From positions 62,001 to 126,000 of IMG/VR virus record IMGVR_UViG_3300024324_000009: 64,000 bases of DNA; one strand, given 5' to 3'. The notes under the pieces were generated by a model that worked only from the letters and a program-made list of their open reading frames with translations, did not search any database and was not told where the DNA came from. The stretch is from a virus. Position numbers and translations under genes: made by a program. Shown here piece after piece: positions 53,887-62,420 of this stretch (the first letter of the stretch is position 1; every line of letters starts with the position of its first letter).

Positions 53887-54813
53887 TTATAGATATGTGT
53901 CAAAACCGTAATCTGGTAATTCTTGTGGTGGAAAGCCGTTAAAGGAACTGAAAGCATAAGCACCATTACCTCTAAGCATTCCTGCTGCAATGTCAGCATG
54001 TATCAGGAATGAACCGTCTGGTATCGGACCCCATTCAGGATGACCTCCGCTGTTAAATTTCCCCCAACTATTTTGTACAAGAAATGCTGGCTCGTTACCT
54101 GTGTCGTCACAAGCCGTCCATGCCATTGCGTGATTCCAGCCTCCACTTTTTCGGGCGAACCCCTTGCTATCTCTTTTGTTAGAAAATCCATAGCCACTAC
54201 ACACACTTAAACCATACCCATTGGCTAGTGCATCTCTTGCCTCTTCTACAGTTTTAACAAGTGAGACTGTTTTAATTTTGTGTTTTTCTGCTTCGTCAAT
54301 TACTTTATCTGGAAGGCCTCTGCTTCCCCATCTTGCTCCCATGCTTCCATTGTATTTACTAAAGTCAGCAACACCGGGATAGTTTTTACGAACAAGAACA
54401 CCACCGCTTTGACTGACAAATGTTGCAGCACGACTACAACTCATACCTTGTCCACCATGACCTCTGCATCCATATATTGCTTCCGTCGCTCCTCTAGCAA
54501 CCCAGCTTTCGGGTTCTCCTTCTACATGCATTTCAACTGCTCTGGTTACATCAACAGCATTCCTAGTAGAATGTGAGACACAATCTCCAGTGGTTTGCCT
54601 TTCGATATAGCAGTTCTTATCAAAACTTAGAGCAGAACGAAACGGAGTAGATAACTTCCCTTTCCCACTATTCTTAATTTTTTTTGCACCATCTTTAAAA
54701 TATGCATACTTAGAACTTTCTATGAGTTCTTCAAACACATGATTCTCCCAAAGTGTTCCGGGCATACCTTCACGATACAATCTATAAAGATCATCAGGGG
54801 TTAACCTTGGCAT
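53887..54813 (-). CDS. Papain-like (C1A) cysteine peptidase
   Basis: The 308-residue protein has a complete papain triad: C78 in TGDCVSHS, H228 in GGWNHAMAW and N248 in VQNSWGK; Q73 may serve the oxyanion hole. The C-terminal WGPIPDGSF is also typical. Residues 1-60 (LTPDDLYRLY...) form an unusual N-terminus shared with the pseudoprotease at 48950-51049. No signal peptide is seen. It might cleave virion proteins, or the host S-layer or cell wall proteins at entry or lysis; neither can be chosen from sequence. It begins as TAATG with AAGGGAG upstream. Confidence 0.88.
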   Translation of the reverse strand: MPRLTPDDLYRLYREGMPGTLWENHVFEELIESSKYAYFKDGAKKIKNSGKGKLSTPFRSALSFDKNCYIERQTTGDCVSHSTRNAVDVTRAVEMHVEGEPESWVARGATEAIYGCRGHGGQGMSCSRAATFVSQSGGVLVRKNYPGVADFSKYNGSMGARWGSRGLPDKVIDEAEKHKIKTVSLVKTVEEARDALANGYGLSVCSGYGFSNKRDSKGFARKSGGWNHAMAWTACDDTGNEPAFLVQNSWGKFNSGGHPEWGPIPDGSFLIHADIAAGMLRGNGAYAFSSFNGFPPQELPDYGFDTYL

Positions 54814-55316
54814 TACTTGCTCCCTTCATAAAAAGCCCATGACAATGCATTAAAGGCTTCGACACTTTTGGCTCTGAGGTCATCATCCAGTACTACTTCA
54901 TCTTTGCCTATGCTTGACGCAACAAGATCACCGGCAGCTTCTGCAAGACCATCGTACTTGCCTTCAATATCAAGTTTAAGCATTTTGCCTGCAAGGACAT
55001 TAGCCTCTCTGATACTAGCAGTATCTTTAATGACTCCTTCTTTACCGTCTAAGCTAATAAGAACTCCCATGTCTTTGTATAAAGAAGAAAGTTTGAGACA
55101 GTCTTCTCTTTTACCAGAAGCATTTGACTCACGCAACAAATCTACAATAACAGTACCTTTTTCAAGAAGCACTTCATCTTCTGGTGCGTCAACTGTTGGT
55201 ACAGTAACTACTATATCCGGTCTTCCTATGCTAGGAATTAGACTACCAAGATCAGGCTGAAAGAGTCCGAACAAAATTAATATGGCTCCTATTGCTAGTG
55301 CAACTTTTTCTTTCAT
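54813..55316 (-). CDS. Small membrane-anchored protein
   Basis: The 167-residue product has one N-terminal membrane segment (residues 5-22, VALAIGAILILFGLFQP) and a soluble, acidic helical domain that would face the periplasm. AGGAG precedes the ATG. It is coupled to the papain-like protease. Possibly a lysis or envelope factor. Confidence 0.6.
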   Translation of the reverse strand: MKEKVALAIGAILILFGLFQPDLGSLIPSIGRPDIVVTVPTVDAPEDEVLLEKGTVIVDLLRESNASGKREDCLKLSSLYKDMGVLISLDGKEGVIKDTASIREANVLAGKMLKLDIEGKYDGLAEAAGDLVASSIGKDEVVLDDDLRAKSVEAFNALSWAFYEGSK

Positions 55317-55325
55317 TGTATTCTC

Positions 55326-55739
55326 CTAGTGTAATGTACTGACTGAGGCTGTTGTTACTGGCGAAGGGGTTTCTTCGTCACATACTGTTGGGCTTAGGTA
55401 AGGAAACATTTGATCTGCAACCTCTACGGCTTTATCGCAACCGCTTTGAACTGCAAGGTCTCTTGTTTGTTTCCAAGACACAACTAGATCAAAGAAAATA
55501 TCTTCGTCATTTCCTGATACTTCTTTGCGACTAGGAACGGGTCTGACTACTACAGTCTTGTCCCCTACTTTGCCAAGTAGCTGTTTAACCTGATCTACAA
55601 ATTGTAAAACAAGTTTTTGTACTGGACTAAGTTTGTCTTTAAATAAAACCCAAAGGACAATACCTATTCCTGCGTATAAAGCCAAGTCTGTTGGCCCTAC
55701 GCTACTGCTAAACTCATTGAATGTCTGAGTGTAATCCAT
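55326..55739 (-). CDS. Small membrane protein
   Basis: The 137-residue product has one membrane segment near residues 18-32 (LALYAGIGIVLWVLF), then a positively charged stretch and an acidic Thr/Ser tail. GAGG lies before the ATG. Function unknown. Confidence 0.55.
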   Translation of the reverse strand: MDYTQTFNEFSSSVGPTDLALYAGIGIVLWVLFKDKLSPVQKLVLQFVDQVKQLLGKVGDKTVVVRPVPSRKEVSGNDEDIFFDLVVSWKQTRDLAVQSGCDKAVEVADQMFPYLSPTVCDEETPSPVTTASVSTLH

Positions 55740-55754
55740 TTTTGACCGCCTCTC

Positions 55755-56189
55755 TTATTTAACGTATGATACTTCTAGTGTTTCGGGACTGTATGGGTTT
55801 GAGTCTACTTTATTTTTTAGGAAGACTCCGATTTCTCTGAATGTAGTTACAATGGCATCAATGCCAGCACTGGCAAGACCCATTACAAACTTTTTGACGT
55901 AAGAATGAAATAATGGTTCAAACACGTTAGGAATAAAAGGCAGATCGACAGCCTTGAAAACACTATCATAAAATCCTGATAGTAGATTCATAGCCAGTTC
56001 TTTCTTTTCTGTACTAGACAAGTCTGTTCCTATTTTTTCGATTAACATTACTAACTCACCGATAACAACCTGCATGACTTTCCATGCTTCTTTAATTGCT
56101 AATCTTTTTACTTCTCCGAGGCTTGCGAGTACGTCCTCTTTTACCTTGTCGAACTCTACGCCTATCTGATCTTTCGTTGCTTCGCTCAT
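55755..56189 (-). CDS. Unknown helical protein
   Basis: The 144-residue product is mainly helical with hydrophobic faces (MQVVIGELVMLIEKIG). AAAGGAAG precedes the ATG. Its first 98 bases overlap the last 32 codons of the holin-like gene in another frame. Function unknown; the setting suggests a lysis or membrane role. Confidence 0.5.
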   Translation of the reverse strand: MSEATKDQIGVEFDKVKEDVLASLGEVKRLAIKEAWKVMQVVIGELVMLIEKIGTDLSSTEKKELAMNLLSGFYDSVFKAVDLPFIPNVFEPLFHSYVKKFVMGLASAGIDAIVTTFREIGVFLKNKVDSNPYSPETLEVSYVK

Positions 56190-56478
56190 TGGTATCTTCC
56201 TTTATGGGTTGTTGTTCAGGTTCTGGTTCTGGTTCATTCAATGGTTCTGGAGGTGTAGGCTCCGCTACAGGCTCAGGTTTTCTAGTCTTTAAATATCTTG
56301 ATAAAATTCCAAATTGTCCGGCTATAAGTATAATAGATTCAACTGCGTGGGTGACAACACTGGTTAGTTCGTCTTTCTGATCAATGTCTCCTATAATCCC
56401 TGCTAGGAAAAGTCCGCTAAAAATGAAACTGACTAATGTGAACCAAAATTCACTTGTTTTATATCCGGGTTTTTGCAT
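56092..56478 (-). CDS. Holin-like membrane protein
   Basis: The 128-residue product begins KPGYKTSEFWFTLVSFIFSG and has two membrane segments (about 11-28 and 44-60). Phage proteins starting with this Y-K-T-S/T-E-F-W pattern are often annotated as holins or lysis-linked. The tail is a Pro-Glu repeat followed by a very basic end (RRRVRQGKRGRTRKPRRSKK). GGTGA lies before the ATG. The holin call rests on topology and this start pattern. Confidence 0.55.
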   Translation of the reverse strand: MQKPGYKTSEFWFTLVSFIFSGLFLAGIIGDIDQKDELTSVVTHAVESIILIAGQFGILSRYLKTRKPEPVAEPTPPEPLNEPEPEPEQQPIKEDTNERSNERSDRRRVRQGKRGRTRKPRRSKKISN

Positions 56479-56546
56479 AATGTCACCTACTTATATTTAC
56501 ACCTAAAAGTCAGAAGAAAATCTAAAATCTTGATAAAATGGCTATT
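56479..56546 (-). promoter_or_regulatory. Candidate late-type leader with shared AT-rich element
   Basis: Read on the minus strand, this gap has AAAATAGCCATTTTA just after the upstream stop, then TTTTAGATTTTC and TAGGTGTA before the ribosome site. AAAATAGCC and TAGGTGTA recur in the gap at 60431-60513, and TTTTAGATTTT recurs before the sigma gene near 63760-63785. None of the three has a sigma70 consensus. Confidence 0.35.
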
Positions 56547-57362
56547 TTAGTATGTTTCTAGCCTTTTGTGGTTTGTGGGGCTGGCTACTTGATACAAAGT
56601 GCTGTTTTTATTGTACATTACCTGTCTAGCAACACTACTGTTCCAACTGGTACTGATATCCCAGTTTGTGTCTTTATAAAGTGTTGGTCTCACATTCCAT
56701 ATATATGAAGTCAAAGTTTGAGAACCTGATCCATGATTAGCATACATTTGAAAAGCAAATCCTCCCCAGTATAAATCATTGTTTTTTACATAATTAGCGT
56801 CTGATGCTTTTATCTGATAGCATGTCCAGTAGTTTGTGCTTTGACTGCTTCCAGCGGTTCCTATAGTAAGACCAAAAACCTTTTGATTGGCTTCTATCCT
56901 GTAAGTTCTTCCACTAGCATTTGCATAAAGCAAAATACACCTCTGAGGATAAGATGATTTGCTTGCACTGTGAGCACCACTAGAAGAATAATTCCAGCAT
57001 AAACCATTAACATTAGAAGGCCAACAACCGTCAGACGATGTACCAGTACTTGTACTACTTAGCATATTAAAACTATATGTGCAAGCAACAATGTATGTAC
57101 TGCTATATTTTCCTGACCTGCCAGAATACAGCCCATTGCCTCTGCTGTTGGCGTAAGGATTTCCACTGAAGCCGATATCATCACCTGCTCTACCATCAGT
57201 AGTAATGTTATTGCCATTTCTTATGCTGTAACTGGCGTTTTTAGGAGCACTATGAAGTGTAGTGTCACTGTATGCGATATTATCATGACCTAAGTTAGCC
57301 AAATCAGTTGTTTGTGAACTGCCAGCATAGTTAGGTGGGATAGTTATTAATTTCTTTGCCAT
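56547..57362 (-). CDS. Ser/Asn/Tyr-rich tail or adhesin protein
   Basis: The 271-residue protein is unusually rich in Ser, Asn, Tyr, Gly and Trp, with many short strands. Such composition is common in phage receptor-binding tips. It is coupled to the Mtd-N-type fibre (TAATG). No enzyme motif was seen. Confidence 0.6.
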   Translation of the reverse strand: MAKKLITIPPNYAGSSQTTDLANLGHDNIAYSDTTLHSAPKNASYSIRNGNNITTDGRAGDDIGFSGNPYANSRGNGLYSGRSGKYSSTYIVACTYSFNMLSSTSTGTSSDGCWPSNVNGLCWNYSSSGAHSASKSSYPQRCILLYANASGRTYRIEANQKVFGLTIGTAGSSQSTNYWTCYQIKASDANYVKNNDLYWGGFAFQMYANHGSGSQTLTSYIWNVRPTLYKDTNWDISTSWNSSVARQVMYNKNSTLYQVASPTNHKRLETY

Positions 57363-59014
57363 TATGGAACCCAGTATAAGGTGCTGCCACTTTTGTAAAA
57401 ACTGCCAGAAGTACTACTTGTACTACTTTTAACTACTTGATCACCCGGACTGAAACTTGAACCAGCCGATGGAGTTTTCCATGCAGGTGCTCCCGTTGTT
57501 CCATTGCTTGTTAAAACTTGTCCAGAGGAGCCGCTCGATCCACTAATTTGAAGGCGACCCGTCATATTCATTGATACGCTATTCGTAAATTTTGTTGTAC
57601 TACTAAATGTCTTTTCGCCAGCAACAGTCTCGTCCCCGGTAAGGCCAACGTAATTAGTTGAGGCATTTGCATTTATAAGAGATATCACAGAAACTTTGGT
57701 TTGTATAGATGAACTATCGTCTGTTCTACCTAAGTATTGGATAAAACTATTATTGTTTGAACCACCGTTGTAATGATAGTCTTTAAAAATAATCTGATTT
57801 TCACCATCCGCAGTCTTACCCCTAAGTATAAATGAGTTAAAGTTGTTTGAACGCTGGGTACGGTCCACTGTAGTATTAAAATAACCTGCGTCTTTAATAT
57901 TATATCCACGACAATCTATCTCAGGAATTACATCAACACCATTATAATCTGTACCTTGATACAGTTTAAACTGAGAGTTCATCTGAACAACGGTATTACC
58001 CCATTTCATCCTAACGCCATTGGAGGTATCATTTGTGCCGTATGCTAGTGTTCCATTTGCACCGAACTCAGCAGTAATTCTACGATCACCGTTTATAATA
58101 ATATGATCTTGAAATGTATTCTTTGCAGTAAATGTATTAGCACTACCCCTTAAAGCACAGAGATCAAACAGTTGATCTACATACGCTATATCTGCTTTAT
58201 CACTAACGTCTACATCAGGAAAAACAAGACAGTCATATACGTCTCCGTCGTCTACTGTACCATTGCTTATAGCACTTTGCATAGTTACATCTAACTTCAC
58301 CCCACTGGCTAATTGATTGACTGTTTCTATCTGAAATCTGACAGAAACATCCTCATCGTTTTCTTCTCTAAAATTAAATGTGTCACCAGAGGCAAGAGAA
58401 ACAAAGTTGTGTAATAGTCCGTTTTTATCTACAAAACTAAGAAAGATTTCGTTGATTGTTACAGGGTTGTTTGTAACAGTACCATTAAAACCTACATAAC
58501 ATGCAGAAGGTGCAGGTGCATCACCATATACTTCACTGCCTTGAGGCGATCTAATAATATATTCAATATCAAAAGTTGATCTAGCCTCTAAGCCTGATAC
58601 TTTAATATCTAGTATCTCAATGTCTTCTTCAACCTCATCCATTCTGTCGTCTAGGTCGGCAATACCTGTCGCATTAGCATCTACACGACCATCTAGAGTA
58701 GTAAGGTCTGACTGTAGTGCAAGTCCTGTGGCAGATATTTCATAGACTCTTTCGCCAGAGAAATAAGTCATCTCTATACCAAAGCCCGGATCGAGAAACT
58801 CATCAAGTTTAGCAATTAAAGAATCGTCTGGATAAATAGCATTTGCATAGGGTAGTGCGTCCCAAACTAAAGCACCATCGCCTATTTTAAAAGTGTTATA
58901 AGTAGTATCTAAACCGAGTTCACCGGAATACAAAACGGGATTCTCTAAAGACCAGTTGGCTTCTGTGTCTCTACGTAGTTGCATTTTATAATATTTTGTT
59001 GAGTCGAGGCCCAT
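57362..59014 (-). CDS. Tail fibre with Mtd-type N-terminal domain
   Basis: The 550-residue protein starts with YKMQLRRDTEANWSLENPVL and LYSGELGLD, TFKIGDGALVWDAL, the N-terminal domain shared by phage tail fibres and tropism determinants (Mtd_N). A heptad stretch (LDGRVDANATGIADLDDRMD) at about 105-135 suggests a trimeric coiled coil. The C-terminus has a Ser/Gly-rich region (QISGSSGSSGQVLTSNGTTG) like the repeat tips of fibres. GGAG lies before the ATG. It probably attaches to the virion and binds the host. Confidence 0.8.
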   Translation of the reverse strand: MGLDSTKYYKMQLRRDTEANWSLENPVLYSGELGLDTTYNTFKIGDGALVWDALPYANAIYPDDSLIAKLDEFLDPGFGIEMTYFSGERVYEISATGLALQSDLTTLDGRVDANATGIADLDDRMDEVEEDIEILDIKVSGLEARSTFDIEYIIRSPQGSEVYGDAPAPSACYVGFNGTVTNNPVTINEIFLSFVDKNGLLHNFVSLASGDTFNFREENDEDVSVRFQIETVNQLASGVKLDVTMQSAISNGTVDDGDVYDCLVFPDVDVSDKADIAYVDQLFDLCALRGSANTFTAKNTFQDHIIINGDRRITAEFGANGTLAYGTNDTSNGVRMKWGNTVVQMNSQFKLYQGTDYNGVDVIPEIDCRGYNIKDAGYFNTTVDRTQRSNNFNSFILRGKTADGENQIIFKDYHYNGGSNNNSFIQYLGRTDDSSSIQTKVSVISLINANASTNYVGLTGDETVAGEKTFSSTTKFTNSVSMNMTGRLQISGSSGSSGQVLTSNGTTGAPAWKTPSAGSSFSPGDQVVKSSTSSTSGSFYKSGSTLYWVP

Positions 59015-59037
59015 TGTTATTCTCCAAGAAGTTTAGA

Positions 59038-59382
59038 TTAAGGAATTGGTGTGCCGGGAATAGTGTCCGAAAACCCTCCATCAACTAAGTAACCTTCTGA
59101 AGAACCACCACCGCCACCACCATTACATGGTTCGCAGTTGTCAAAACGATTGCCTAATGTTTCATCAAATACTCCGCTGCCACCAGTAGGTGAAATAACT
59201 TCTGCATTAGGATTGTCTAAAGTGCTACCATAAGGATTACAGCAACAGTCGGCTAAATCTAATTCAGGATGGTAGTTACAACCTCCACAATAATAACTTG
59301 TATAGCCTGTAACTTTTGTACTCATGGCTCCACAACCATTGAGTACTGGATTCCCTGATATTGCTGGGTGGATGACTGCCAT
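59038..59382 (-). CDS. Small cysteine-rich virion-type protein
   Basis: The 114-residue product has ten cysteines in clusters (CGGC, DCCCNPYG, CEPC) and a Gly-rich run. It resembles in style the large Cys-rich proteins of this window. GAGG precedes the ATG. Possibly a virion or adhesion protein. Confidence 0.55.
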   Translation of the reverse strand: MAVIHPAISGNPVLNGCGAMSTKVTGYTSYYCGGCNYHPELDLADCCCNPYGSTLDNPNAEVISPTGGSGVFDETLGNRFDNCEPCNGGGGGGSSEGYLVDGGFSDTIPGTPIP

Positions 59383-59395
59383 TTTAAAACCTCAT

Positions 59396-59719
59396 TTATT
59401 GTTTGGGTAAGTGATCGATTCTCTCTTCTAGATTAGTTAAAGTATTGCCAAGAGTTGCAATTTGAATTTTTAATTCGTTCATTACTTCTGCATTTCTCCA
59501 AAGTGCTTTAGAGAACTGCTCTTGCATATCTTTATTCTCTTCTAGTCTTTGCATTATTAATGATCTATCTCTAGTATACTGACTTTGATTTTCTATAATA
59601 TTAGCTACTTCTTGTTTAGTAACCATATGACGAATGAAAGTTGCCCAGAAACCAAGAAGAGTGATAATTATGCCCACTGAAGTTGATGCTACATGAGCCC
59701 AAAAATTTGTCGCTTCCAT
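59396..59719 (-). CDS. Membrane protein with coiled coil
   Basis: The start is the ATG at 59719 (MEATNFWAHV) with GAGG 8 bases upstream. The ~107-residue product has one membrane segment (about residues 9-28) and a coiled coil (about 40-105) that may face the outside. This plan is common for spanin-like or XhlA-type lysis factors. It lies downstream of a strong terminator. Confidence 0.6.
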   Translation of the reverse strand: MEATNFWAHVASTSVGIIITLLGFWATFIRHMVTKQEVANIIENQSQYTRDRSLIMQRLEENKDMQEQFSKALWRNAEVMNELKIQIATLGNTLTNLEERIDHLPKQ

Positions 59720-59756
59720 ATTGTTTACCTCGTTTGCAAAAAAAAGAAAACTAGTC

Positions 59757-59788
59757 AAAAAAAAGCCAGTGAAGCGAACTTCACCGGC
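59757..59788 (-). terminator. Strong Rho-independent terminator with UUCG loop
   Basis: On the minus strand GCCGGTGAAG, loop TTCG and CTTCACTGGC form a 10-bp stem (one G-U pair) directly followed by eight T (59757-59764). It is the strongest terminator seen and ends the transcript of the 59828-60430 gene. Confidence 0.93.
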
Positions 59789-59827
59789 TCCTATATTAAA
59801 TACACAATTTAGAATGAAAAGTGCAGA

Positions 59828-60430
59828 TTACCATACGGTTTTTGCATCATAGCATTCTGAAACTGGTAGTTTACCACCGGGGCCAAGATAGACCAACTTA
59901 CCGGGACAGGCCTGCGTAGGCTGGGCTGCAACGTCCGTTGAAGTGGCACTAGAGCCATCAACTGGCGACCAGAATGGATCGTCAGAGACAGTGACCGCTG
60001 GATCAAACTCGCCTAGATAGGCATTCCACTGACCAGCACGAATTGCTGTTGCAATTTGATAAGTGTAAGTTTTCTCACGCTTTGCTGGGTTACGAATCCA
60101 TGATGGATCGTCATTGATGTGTGTCAAGAAATCATTGGCTACACCACCGATTGTGTCACTGACGCGAGCAGCAACCATCTTGTAGACACGACCTTCTGAT
60201 TTGCCTTGACCCATATTGTAAGCAAATTCACCTGCTGAAACTGCCTTATCAGCATTCTCACCTTCTACAACAGTCGAAGCAAAAACTCCGTTTTGTAGAG
60301 GACGCAAAGCTGAATTGACATTATCCAGAAGATAAACTTTTTCATTCAAAGGATTACCAAGATCAACAGCAGAACCGTGATTGTTCTGTACTGCTTCGCT
60401 TGATACTGCCTTTTCTGTAGTAACTATCAT
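59828..60430 (-). CDS. Isolated, probably abundant virion-type protein
   Basis: The start is the ATG at 60430 with GGAG upstream (a frame from 60466 is less likely). The ~200-residue protein (MIVTTEKAVSSEAVQNN...) has no known motif. It is Gly/Asn/Ala-rich with a C-terminus like PVSECYDAKTVW. It is a single-gene unit between a dyad-bearing leader and the UUCG terminator, and its DNA looks richer in G+C than its neighbours. This pattern is typical of a strongly made structural or decoration protein. No capsid family is recognised. Confidence 0.65.
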   Translation of the reverse strand: MIVTTEKAVSSEAVQNNHGSAVDLGNPLNEKVYLLDNVNSALRPLQNGVFASTVVEGENADKAVSAGEFAYNMGQGKSEGRVYKMVAARVSDTIGGVANDFLTHINDDPSWIRNPAKREKTYTYQIATAIRAGQWNAYLGEFDPAVTVSDDPFWSPVDGSSATSTDVAAQPTQACPGKLVYLGPGGKLPVSECYDAKTVW

Positions 60431-60513
60431 AATTTTCTCCATGAAGTTAGGGAACTGTATATACAATCATTGTATACACCTACAAAGGAGAAAATAAGCA
60501 AATTAAAATACGG
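60431..60513 (-). promoter_or_regulatory. Leader with dyad and late-type element
   Basis: The leader has AAAATAGCC and TAGGTGTA on the minus strand, as in the gap at 56479-56546, and a near-perfect dyad at 60457-60477 (GTATACAAT/ATTGTATAY arms). No sigma70 consensus is present. It could be a phage-sigma promoter with an operator or RNA hairpin. Confidence 0.4.
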
Positions 60514-61188
60514 CTATTTTGAGGATGAGGTGGATAGAAAATTAACTATTTTTTCAAGAGAGTGCGGATTTGTACACTTATAACCTTTAATCTTATCTTT
60601 ATTATTGAAAAGTATCTCTAGCTGCCTGTCTGTCCATGCTGGGCCACCAGCCATAATATCAATATTAGCCACTTTTTGATTGGTCAATATACAAGCAAGC
60701 ATGTGATCTGCTATACAGTCTAGAAGATGGGACGTTGACACATAAATAGTTTCTATATTAAATCCAGCTAGTATTTGAGCACACTTGTACATAAGTTCTG
60801 CACTCATAATTCTGTACTCTAATATATAGCGACACTCTACCGCATTTTGATTACATATATTTCTACAGGCGTTTATATCCTGTCTAAACTTATCGTATTT
60901 CCTGTTGCCACACATAGTTAAAGGTGCTACAACTTCTATGATATCGCAACCGTTATTAATACATGTTTCTACTTCGTTGACACGAGAATCAGTGCTAGAC
61001 AAACCGAAAGGATAATCTATTACTGTACTAAGTTTAGTACTATCAGGTATTAGATTTTTTACTCCCTTGATGTAATAAGGAAGCACTGATATTACATCTG
61101 GCTTTAAATGTTTTATATTTGCTATGTCTGCTTTAATTTCAGAGTCATTAGACCCTAAATCATAATTAGCGTATTCTATTTCACACAT
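60514..61188 (-). CDS. DeoC-like aldolase fold lacking both active-site lysines
   Basis: The 224-residue protein follows the deoxyribose-phosphate aldolase pattern: TVIDYPFGLSST, CINNGCDIIEVVAPL, STSHLLDCIADHM and IDIMAGGPAWTDRQ. The Schiff-base lysine (E. coli K167, in KTSTG) is V150, and the second lysine (K201, in KPAGG) is I178. So the usual aldolase reaction is not expected; the protein may bind a sugar phosphate or have a new function. It sits beside a ClpP-like protease. Confidence 0.75.
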   Translation of the reverse strand: MCEIEYANYDLGSNDSEIKADIANIKHLKPDVISVLPYYIKGVKNLIPDSTKLSTVIDYPFGLSSTDSRVNEVETCINNGCDIIEVVAPLTMCGNRKYDKFRQDINACRNICNQNAVECRYILEYRIMSAELMYKCAQILAGFNIETIYVSTSHLLDCIADHMLACILTNQKVANIDIMAGGPAWTDRQLEILFNNKDKIKGYKCTNPHSLEKIVNFLSTSSSK

Positions 61189-61192
61189 TTTA

Positions 61193-61876
61193 TTATCTCT
61201 TTTTTTTAGATTTACTAAGAGCAGATTTTATTGTGTCTATGTTAGGAAACTGTCTACTACCAAGTACACCATCTGCGAATCCATAGTCAACACTTTCTTC
61301 TGGGTCTAAAATCCAATCGCTCTTGCTATCTAATTGAGAAACAATGTGCCTTTTGACCATCATTTTTTTCCATTTTTTTGATTCTGCTAAAGGACTTCCC
61401 ATACATTTGTCCGTAAATATATTTATCATTTTTTGTGATTCTCTTTGCGACCAAGCAAATGTAGCTATTGCCGCTTTATGTTCTGCTTCCAAAGCCAAAG
61501 AGCCGTAATGTATTAGCATGTTAGCATTAGGCATCATAACTCTAAGAGGTGCAGATTGAAATAGTATTCCGCTAGCAGATTCCACTTTAGCATAGGCGAG
61601 AATAGCTATTGGTGCTTTACTGTATGTTACTGTATCATATATAGCCATACAGTCTTGCCAATCGCCGCCGGGAATATGCATATGCACTAAAATAGGTTCT
61701 AGAGACAAGTGATTAAGATGACGGACATTTTTTTCAAATGCTATAGCAGACCTGTACTCCACGCCACTTTCTTCATCGTAGTCTGTTGGTGAATGCAAAA
61801 ATATTTCTCTGTTCTTTATGTCTATACCGTGGTTGTGTAAAGTGCTTACATCATGGTCGCTATTATTTCCCACCAT
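61193..61876 (-). CDS. ClpP-like serine protease
   Basis: The 227-residue protein has the ClpP/SDH layout: ILVHMHIPGGDWQDCMAI, a serine in the KVESASG turn, and PNANMLIHYGS with the catalytic His. A downstream acid (DPEESVDYGFADG) could be the third residue. In phages such proteins often mature the head; without capsid genes in this window the target is unknown. It overlaps the upstream gene by 14 bases. Confidence 0.7.
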   Translation of the reverse strand: MVGNNSDHDVSTLHNHGIDIKNREIFLHSPTDYDEESGVEYRSAIAFEKNVRHLNHLSLEPILVHMHIPGGDWQDCMAIYDTVTYSKAPIAILAYAKVESASGILFQSAPLRVMMPNANMLIHYGSLALEAEHKAAIATFAWSQRESQKMINIFTDKCMGSPLAESKKWKKMMVKRHIVSQLDSKSDWILDPEESVDYGFADGVLGSRQFPNIDTIKSALSKSKKKR

Positions 61877-62387
61877 TATTAGAGTCTACCTCTTTGCTTT
61901 CTAAGTATGCTAAAATTCTATTGTTAATATCTGCCATGACATCTCGTTCTGTAAACAACTTACCTATCCCTACCCTGAAACGATAGCGTGTAAACACATC
62001 CAAGCATTCTGTGCCAGCACAATATTCTATTATGCTTGCTATTGGTTCAGTAATGTTGAAGTTTGTATGACCTATCCAGAAATTAAAAATTTTACCTGAA
62101 GCAGTTTGTTCTGCATAGGGGATAATTCCCATAGGAGTGTTAATTGCTTTTATTGGAGCAGGAGAGAAAGTATCTTTAGGCATGTCTGGTTCTTCAACTT
62201 CTTCTTCATCGTCATCATTTTCAGCGGCCTCTTCTAAATGCTTACGAAAATGTTCAAAAGACTCAATTCCCATTTCTTCTAAAAATTGTTCTTCAGCATA
62301 CTGTTGATTGTCCATGATCTCTTCTTTAAGATCGTCATCTCCAAAAGGATCACGCCACTTCTCCCATACTAGTTTGTGTTTATTCAT
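61863..62387 (-). CDS. Conserved-type phage protein, acidic N-terminus
   Basis: The 174-residue product has a strongly acidic first half and a C-terminal domain (GKIFNFWIGHTNFNIT, YRFRVGIGKLF) with the look of a conserved phage-specific fold. It has its own promoter at 62421-62448. It is adjacent to the ClpP-like gene. Function unknown. Confidence 0.6.
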   Translation of the reverse strand: MNKHKLVWEKWRDPFGDDDLKEEIMDNQQYAEEQFLEEMGIESFEHFRKHLEEAAENDDDEEEVEEPDMPKDTFSPAPIKAINTPMGIIPYAEQTASGKIFNFWIGHTNFNITEPIASIIEYCAGTECLDVFTRYRFRVGIGKLFTERDVMADINNRILAYLESKEVDSNNGGK

Positions 62388-62420
62388 AAGGGGTCTCTGG
62401 GTTATGTATGTGTACCTATT

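Noticed and set aside
56547-59014. Diversity-generating retroelement acting on the Mtd-type fibre
   Set aside because: No reverse transcriptase gene and no template repeat are visible in the window.
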